DNA of 64,000 nt from Notamacropus eugenii. Its lineage: Eukaryota; Chordata; Mammalia; Diprotodontia; Macropodidae. The stretch covers positions 147,592,856 through 147,656,855 of the forward strand of contig NC_092875.1 of the NCBI RefSeq assembly GCF_028372415.1, given 5' to 3'. Under the pieces are notes generated by a model that saw only the letters and a program-made list of their open reading frames with translations, was not told the origin of the DNA and ran no database searches. A program made the position numbers and the translations under genes. This document shows, in pieces, positions 58,060 to 64,000 of this stretch. The first letter of the stretch is position 1; every line of letters begins with the position of its first letter.

Positions 58060-58560
58060 TTTTACATATCCTGTCTCAATAAATTCAGAAGAAGTATGTG
58101 CCAGATACAATTCCAGGTTCAAGGAGAAAGATCATTACACCAAATGGGGAAGAAGGGAAGACAGAATCTTGTCAGTGAAGAATATGGAAGAAAACAGCAC
58201 TTGAGGCGAACGTTAAAGCATGGAGAGAGGTAGGGGGCAGGTGGAAGATTGGAAGGGAGAAATCCCCATATAGGAAACAGTGTCAATAAAGGCTTGAAGG
58301 TCTGGTAGATAGAAAGCTACAAGTAAAGTGGTGTAGGGAAAGCTCTGAATTCCAGAGCACAGTATTCGAATTTTATGTAGTAGGCATTACAAAGCCATTG
58401 AAGAGAAAAGAGCAGGGATTTGATCAGATCAATAAATAAGGAAGATTTTTCAATAAGGTAAAGGACAATTTAGAACTTAGAGAAAGGAGAAGTAGCAAGA
58501 TCTGTTAGCTATTTAAATTGTCCAAGTAGGTGGAAATAAGGGTCTGCAATATGTCAGTAA
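58060..58560 (-). mobile_element. L2 fragment, minus strand
   Basis: CAGTGTCAATAAAGGCTTGAAGG, TTACAAAGCCATTGAAGAGA and ATTGTCCAAGTAGGTGGAAA follow the reversed L2 ORF2 order. Confidence 0.55.
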
Positions 58561-58599
58561 AAAGTAGATAAAAAAGTGACCTTCTTGCATCACAGAAAA

Positions 58600-59845
58600 T
58601 ATTACCTCTCGTATCTCCAGTGCCTGTATCAACCTGCAATGGTACAGGTTATCTGCCATGCCTGGAACAAACTCACTTCTCTCTCTCAGAATATCTATAT
58701 TCCTTCAAATCTCAGCTCAAACACCACCTCCTACATGAGGCTCTTCCTGATCTTCCTCAAACTGCCTTTTATTCGGAATATATTGATATGTGTACTTACA
58801 TCTGTCCCAAAAGAAAATAAATCCTTCAAATCCAGGGACTATTTAATCTGTCTTTGTATCTAACACTGAGGAATTGCAAACTTCCCTATTGCTGTCAAGG
58901 GCATCACCAACGTCCTCCCGATCACCCAAGCCCTCAAACCTTGTTATCATCTTCAACTCCTCACTCTCACTCACCCCATACAGTAATTCACTGAAAATCT
59001 TGACATCTCTACCTTTATATTTAATATTTATATTAAATTATATTAATATTAATATATCACCTCATCATAACCTTCTAATTGACTTTTCCATCTCAAGTCT
59101 CTCCCCACTTCAATTTAACCTCCACTCATCTGCCAAAGTGATTTTTCTAAGGTATAGATCTGAATATGTTACTTACCCCTACTCAAAGAACTTCAAGTTC
59201 CCTCCAAGATCAAATGTAGTCCTTTGTTTGGCACTTAAAACTCTTGATATATAACCTGACCTGTTTCTACCTTTCCAGGGTTCTCATATTTTACTCCTCT
59301 CCCCCCACACACGATAGGATCCATCTACACCAGTCTACTTGCTTTTCCTCAAACACTGGCTCTCCCCGAGCACTGGAATGCTCTTTCTCTCTTCACTTAT
59401 GCCTCTTAGCTTTCTGTTTCCTTCAAGACTCAGCTCAAATCCCACCTTCTAGAGGTCTTTCCCAGATAAACCCATATCTCCCCCTATCACCAAGTGCCTG
59501 CCCTCTGGGATCACTTTACATTTACACTGTACATAGCTCATCTGGAACACTGTATATAGCTCATTTGGATGTAGCTGTTTCCATGTGGTCTCCCCAGTCA
59601 GAAAGTGAGCTACTTGAGGGCAAGGATAAGGTTTTTGCTTTTCTTTCTATCTCCAGGGCTTCCCAGAACATAAATGCTGAATAAGAGCTGAACAAATGTT
59701 TAAGTCATTGATCAGAGATAATATTTGTAAATTGCTTAGCACATTGCCTGGAACATAGCACCATATAAATGCTTACTCTCTTTCTCCCCTTTCTCTTCCC
59801 CTTGAATAACACAAAACAGGAGTTTAATAAATGCCTTTTGATTAA
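58600..59845 (+). mobile_element. Two L2 3' ends in series
   Basis: 58600-58870 ends at the L2 tail block (CAGGGACTATTTAATCTGTC). 58875-59710 covers an L2 ORF2 end (GATTTTTCTAAGGTATAGATC, CATCTGCCAAAGTG) and a tail ACATAAATGCTGAATAAGAG. 59700-59845 is a further tail piece. The open stretches here are L2 shadows. Confidence 0.75.
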
Positions 59846-60029
59846 CTGATATGATCCAGGGAAGGAATAAGAAGTCCTATATTTGTGGAATGGGAGAATC
59901 TTAGCTAAACTGTAAGCTGCAAGCCTGCTTCCCACAATTACTAGTTGAAGGTATGTGAGCCAAATAAATCACTCATGATAAATACAGGTTTCTTCTATTT
60001 TTTTCTCCTGACTGAACCTCACAACAAAG

Positions 60030-60410
60030 GGAGGGTCAGGGAGTAACAGCACTGAAGATGTTCTTAGACTTGAAAGTTATCTGCATAGAAAAGTTAGTTT
60101 AGGCATCAGGAGGAGTGATTGTCAAGAAAGAAAGTACAGAGAAGAGAAAATCAAGCATGGATCCATACCAAACAGATCCTGATGCAACGAATGAAATGAA
60201 AGGGTCAGGAAGAGAATATAGAGGCAGGAATGGAAGGAGAAAAGTAAGAGAGGTAGTATCTCAGAAACAGAGGGAGAAAAAGGCACCAAAAAGGAAGAAG
60301 TGGTCAAGAGAACTGAAAACTGCAGAGGTCAAGGAGAAAGAGGAATGAGAAAAAGCCTCTCTAGATTTGTTAATCAAAAGGTCATTGAATCATAGGGAGA
60401 AGAATTTCAA
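60030..60410 (-). mobile_element. L2 fragment, minus strand (purine-rich)
   Basis: ACTTGAAAGTTATCTGCATAG, ATGGATCCATACCAAACAGAT and GAACTGAAAACTGCAGAGGTCAAGG match the reversed L2 ORF2, the last being the reverse of the 'GACCTCTCTGCAGCC' block. The purine bias gives a meaningless open frame. Confidence 0.6.
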
Positions 60411-60784
60411 AAGCATAATATCAGTTTGCAAAGGCTGAAAGGGTGATGTGGAAGTAGAAGCATGATAATCATCAAAATTATTTGGCGCTGGTTTAAAAAA
60501 GTAGATCAGTAAACCATATAAGTAAGCAAGAATCAGCTACTCAATAACCCAAGGTTCAATAAATCTAAGAACATAAACTGGGGGGAAAGAATCTTTATTC
60601 ATTAAGAACTGCTGGAAAAACCTGAACAAAACTTGGCAAAAAGCATATTTAAACCAGTAGCCTATGTCACATACTACAGTTAATCCCAAATGTATGCTTA
60701 ACATAAATACTATAGTTTTTAAAAATTGGACAAAAATGGATGGAGGTATCTTTCATAACTATAGCTAAAAGAGAATTTTTCCCT

Positions 60785-61260
60785 CACCAGTATTTTTTCC
60801 AATTACATGGTTTTTAATATTCACTTTTATAAGATTTTGAATTTCAAATTTTTCTCCCTTTCCTGACAGCAAGCAATCCAATATAGTTTATACATTTACA
60901 ATCATATTAATCATGTTGTAAAAGAAGAATCAGAACAAAAGGGAAAAATTACAAGGAAACAAAGGTGAAAATAGTACACTCTGATCTTCAGTCAGCCTCT
61001 ATATTTATTTCTCTGGATGTGGTTAGAATGAGTCTTTTGGAATTGTCTTGGATCACTGTATTGCTGAGAAGAGCTAAATCTATCATACTTGATTATCAGA
61101 CAATGTTGCTGTTACTATGTGCCATGTTCTGGTTCTGCTCACTTCCAATCCACCTGTTCATCATTTCTTAAAGCACAATAGTATTCCATTACATTCATAT
61201 ACCACAACTTGTTTAGCAATTCCCCAATTGATGGGCATCCCCACAATTCCCAATTAAGAG
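60785..61260 (-). mobile_element. L1 3' end, minus strand
   Basis: Reverse-complement reading gives GATGCCCATCAATTGGGGAA, TATGAATGTAATGGAATACT and an L1 3'UTR ending near 60790. Confidence 0.75.
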
Positions 61261-61264
61261 AATT

Positions 61265-61900
61265 TTTTTCTAAAAAAATTCTGATTGCTTGTTTTTATAT
61301 TATTTACATTTCCCAATTTGAAAAAAATATATAGTTCACAATTAAACACATCGAAAAGGTATGACATAATCAGGGCTGCATTCTCACAGTTCTCATTAGC
61401 AAATAAAGGAGGAGTACCTTTTCATTGCTCTTTTGGGGGCCAAGTTTTGTCATTACCATTTCAAGGGATTCAGTTTAGACTGGCGTTGTTTTTCTATTTA
61501 TATTGATGTAGTTCATTGAGGATGTTATCCTTGTTCTCTTTATTCCAACTCAATCAGTTAATAAATTCTATGATTTTCTGCAGTCATCACATTCACCATT
61601 TCTTACAGCACAGTTCCTTTATATCCATGTATTACAAATTGGTCCAAATATTCCTAATGGGTATCTGCTCTGTTTCTTTCTAGTTCTCTGCTACTACAAA
61701 AAAAACTGCTCTCAAAAAACTCTAGTGTTTACAAGGCCTTTTAAAAATAAATAAAATGTTGACTTCCCTTGAAGTGAATGCTTAGCTATGGGATCTCTGA
61801 GTCAAAAGAAATGGCCATTTTAGTCACTATAGTTGTTTAATTCCAAATAGTTTTCCAGAAAGGACAGACCAATTCACAGCTCCAACAACATATTACTATG
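61265..61900 (-). mobile_element. Older L1 3' end, minus strand
   Basis: Reverse-complement reading has GTTGGAGCTGTGAATTGGTC, an ORF2-end relic, GTAAGAAATGGTGAATGTGA and a diverged 3' tail. More decayed than the neighbouring copy. Confidence 0.6.
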
Positions 61901-61924
61901 AATCCTACAAGAGAATCTAGACCA

Positions 61925-62720
61925 GATGAGGAATACTGGTGACAGTGAAATAAGTCATGTTGATTTATTGAATTGGAAAAGCTTTTGTACTAAGAAAATC
62001 AATGTAAACAGAGGGAAATAGTTGGGAATTTTTTTTTGTTTCAGATATCTCTAAAGGTCTGATATCAAGATATATAGGGAACTAGCAGCAACATATAAGA
62101 CCAAGAGCCATTTCCCAATGAACAAACTGTCCAAGAATATGAACAAAAAGTTCTTAAGAGGAATGCAAACTATCACTTGCTACTATTTAGTACTACTTGA
62201 TTTTGTATTATTCCAAAGATAACAGAAATGAAAAGCAAAACAACTCTGAGGTTTCACTTCACACAAAGCATATTAAACAAGATGACAAAAGAAAATAGTC
62301 ATTATTGTTAGAGCTGTGGGAAGACCAGAACACTAATAAGATGTTGGTGAAGCTGTGAATTATAACCTTCCTGAAAAGGAATTTAGAATTATCTCAAAAA
62401 TGTAACCAAAATGTACATGCCCTTTGACTCAGAGACCTTACTGGTTGGTATATAACCCATCAAAGAGAAAACAGTCCCATATATATACTAACATATGCAT
62501 AGGAACAATTTGTGGTATTAAAGAACTGGGTGAAAAAGTATCCATTAACTGAAGGAATATTATTCTGTCATAAAAATTATAAATATAAAGAATTCAGAAA
62601 AACACAAGATTTATTCATATAAACTGATACAGAATGAAGTAGGCACACCAGAAAACTACTATATATCATAAATGGAAAGAGTAAAAGCTCCACCAACACA
62701 TCCAACTGAATACTATGGAG
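61925..62720 (+). mobile_element. L1 ORF2 C-terminal relic, plus strand
   Basis: Successive ORF2-end landmarks in decayed form: AAAAGCTTTTGTACTAAGAA, CATTTCCCAATGAACAAACTG, GGTGAAGCTGTGAATTATAA, TGCCCTTTGACTCAGAGACC and GATACAGAATGAAGTAGGCA. Confidence 0.65.
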
Positions 62721-63069
62721 AACACAGAAGGGAAGCAGTCAACTAATCAGTTCATCTTGCTTGTAATTTTAACTGTTGCCATGCTATAAGTTTGTGTTTG
62801 TAGCTCTGTCTGTTGCTAAAGGTGAGTCATTCTTGCAAATAAAATAAATATTAACAAGTTTATATACAGAGTATACTTTATACAAACACTATCAATGATG
62901 TTTCAAGCAACAAGTTTTGGAAGCAAAATAAAGTCCTTAAATTGGGGGGAGGGAGGAGTATAAAGAAGTGGCATGGTATCCAATGAGGATGTGTCTGGGG
63001 AGTGAAGTGAATCAGAGCTGACGCTGACACCAGAAGTAGTGGACAAGTAAAGCAAATCACCAATCAGAA

Positions 63070-63225
63070 CAGTGGTACATAGCAAGAGTACTAGCTGTTG
63101 AGTAAGAGAACTTGGGATCAAATACTGCCTCTGATGACTGCTACTGGACTGGATTCCCTTATCATTAAAATGAGGGAGTTGGACTAGATGATCTTGAGGC
63201 CAACTCAAGATCTATGACCCTATCA
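63070..63225 (+). mobile_element. MIR-type SINE
   Basis: GGGATCAAATACTGCCTCTG, AATGAGGGAGTTGGACTAGATG and AAGATCTATGACCCTATC. Confidence 0.6.
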
Positions 63226-63449
63226 AAGTTGTTTTTTTTTTTAAATATACTTAAGAGACTTGAACATACTCATAAACAGAATGAAATAAGAGAGAAGAGA
63301 AGATACATGAGAAAACGAAGATTAATGCTCACACAAGGTCCTTGGAGGAGGCAAGAAACTATGAGAAGGATTAAGCCTCTGAGAAAAAGAAGAGAATCAG
63401 TGAAGAGGGGAAGGCTTGGGAAAAAAAGATGGACAGTAACATATTAAGT

Positions 63450-63600
63450 TTGAGATGTCTATGGGACAGTCAATTTGAAATGTCCAAAAGGCAGCTGGTG
63501 ATGCAAGACTGGAGGTCAAACAAGAGGTTAGGTTTGGATTTCAGATCAAAGAATGATATGCCCAGAGATAATTAAAGGCTTGGGAACAGAGATCAGAAAT
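63450..63600 (-). mobile_element. L2 fragment, minus strand
   Basis: TTTGAGATGTCTATGGGACA, GAAATGTCCAAAAGGCAGCT and TGCAAGACTGGAGGTCAAAC are the reversed L2 ORF2 block. Confidence 0.75.
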
Positions 63601-63639
63601 GAGATTTCAGAAGGATAAGTTTTCAAAGTCTTTTGTCAA

Positions 63640-64000
63640 TCACCTCTTCTCCATGATCATGCTCTTCTTGATTTTCTCATCTCACTAGGTTTTCACAACA
63701 CTGCTCTCTCCTGGTCTTCCTCTTGCCTTTGACTGTCTCAGTCACCTCTGCTAGATCTTCTAACCCAAGGCTGGGTCTCAGACCCTCTTTTTTTCCTCCG
63801 CTATACTATTTCACTTGATCTTGTCAGCTCTCATAGATTCAATCATAATATCTAGGTAAATGATGTTCAAGTCTACTCATCCAACCTTTGACCTCCAATT
63901 TCACATTGTCAACAGCCTATAAGGCATTTTGAACTAAATGTCCCATTGATATCTTGAATTCAACATGTCAAAAACATGTTTGACATGTCAACATGTCAAA
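63640..64000 (+). mobile_element. L2 fragment running off the window
   Basis: GGTTTTCACAACACTGCTCT, CACTTGATCTTGTCAGCTCT and CAACATGTCAAAAACATG. Same ORF2 region as the reversed fragment at 63450-63600, so the two form a diverged inverted pair. Confidence 0.75.

Noticed and set aside
58874..59684. Open frames of 126 and 146 codons
   Set aside because: Pyrimidine-rich L2 ORF2/3' sequence in a chance open frame, with an L2 tail at the end.
60115..60348. Highly charged 77-codon frame
   Set aside because: Purine-rich reversed L2 sequence; the charge comes from base bias.
53400..64000. Promoter and first noncoding exon of ATP6V1C1
   Set aside because: No CpG-rich or GC-box-rich stretch is seen; the first exon probably lies beyond the window.

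Overview
The window is nuclear DNA from a marsupial mammal. It is AT-rich, has long introns and is packed with interspersed repeats. The diagnosis rests on many old L2 (CR1-type) LINEs and MIR-type SINEs, marsupial-type L1 and half-L1 3' ends, and tRNA-headed SINEs (WSINE/WALLSI type: 'ggcagctaggtggc' head, 'gaacaacaac' tail). Species cannot be resolved by eye.

Only one protein-coding gene is present: the complete coding part of ATP6V1C1, V-ATPase V1 subunit C isoform 1, on the minus strand. Twelve coding exons run from the ATG at 53361-53363 down to the TAA at 19548-19550. Every junction has a GT donor and AG acceptor and keeps frame. The spliced ORF is 1149 nt, or 382 residues, the same length as human C1 as I recall it. 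The 5'-untranslated first exon and promoter are not seen and should lie beyond position 64000. A strong poly(A) signal with a GU-rich downstream element lies at about 19.02-19.04 kb, and a second candidate at 16.68 kb.

Layout. 1-16.6 kb: gene-free downstream flank made of L2, MIR, RTE-tailed SINEs, an L1 3' end and a (CA)24 microsatellite. 16.7-19.5 kb: repeat-poor stretch at the gene's 3' end. 19.6-28.7 kb: last intron, with a 587-bp solo LTR carrying a 6-bp target duplication and a 5-kb cluster of L1/HAL1 pieces. 30.1-37.6 kb: intron with two large L2 blocks, an alpha-tubulin processed pseudogene and a 7SL-like/L1 composite. 37.8-40.5 kb: intron with an unusual 50-bp inverted repeat. 42.6-44.4 kb: intron with a full-length 7SL RNA retrocopy split by a WSINE. 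48.4-52.2 kb: intron with an L1 5' half followed by an L1 3' insertion with a 16-bp target duplication. 53.4-64 kb: part of the first intron, with L2, L1, MIR, a WSINE nested in an L2, and hAT-like remnants.

I found no CRISPR array, prokaryotic system or intact viral gene. The unusual points are structural: nested retrocopies with readable target-site duplications, the crossing inverted repeat, and the antisense solo LTR, all inside one housekeeping gene.
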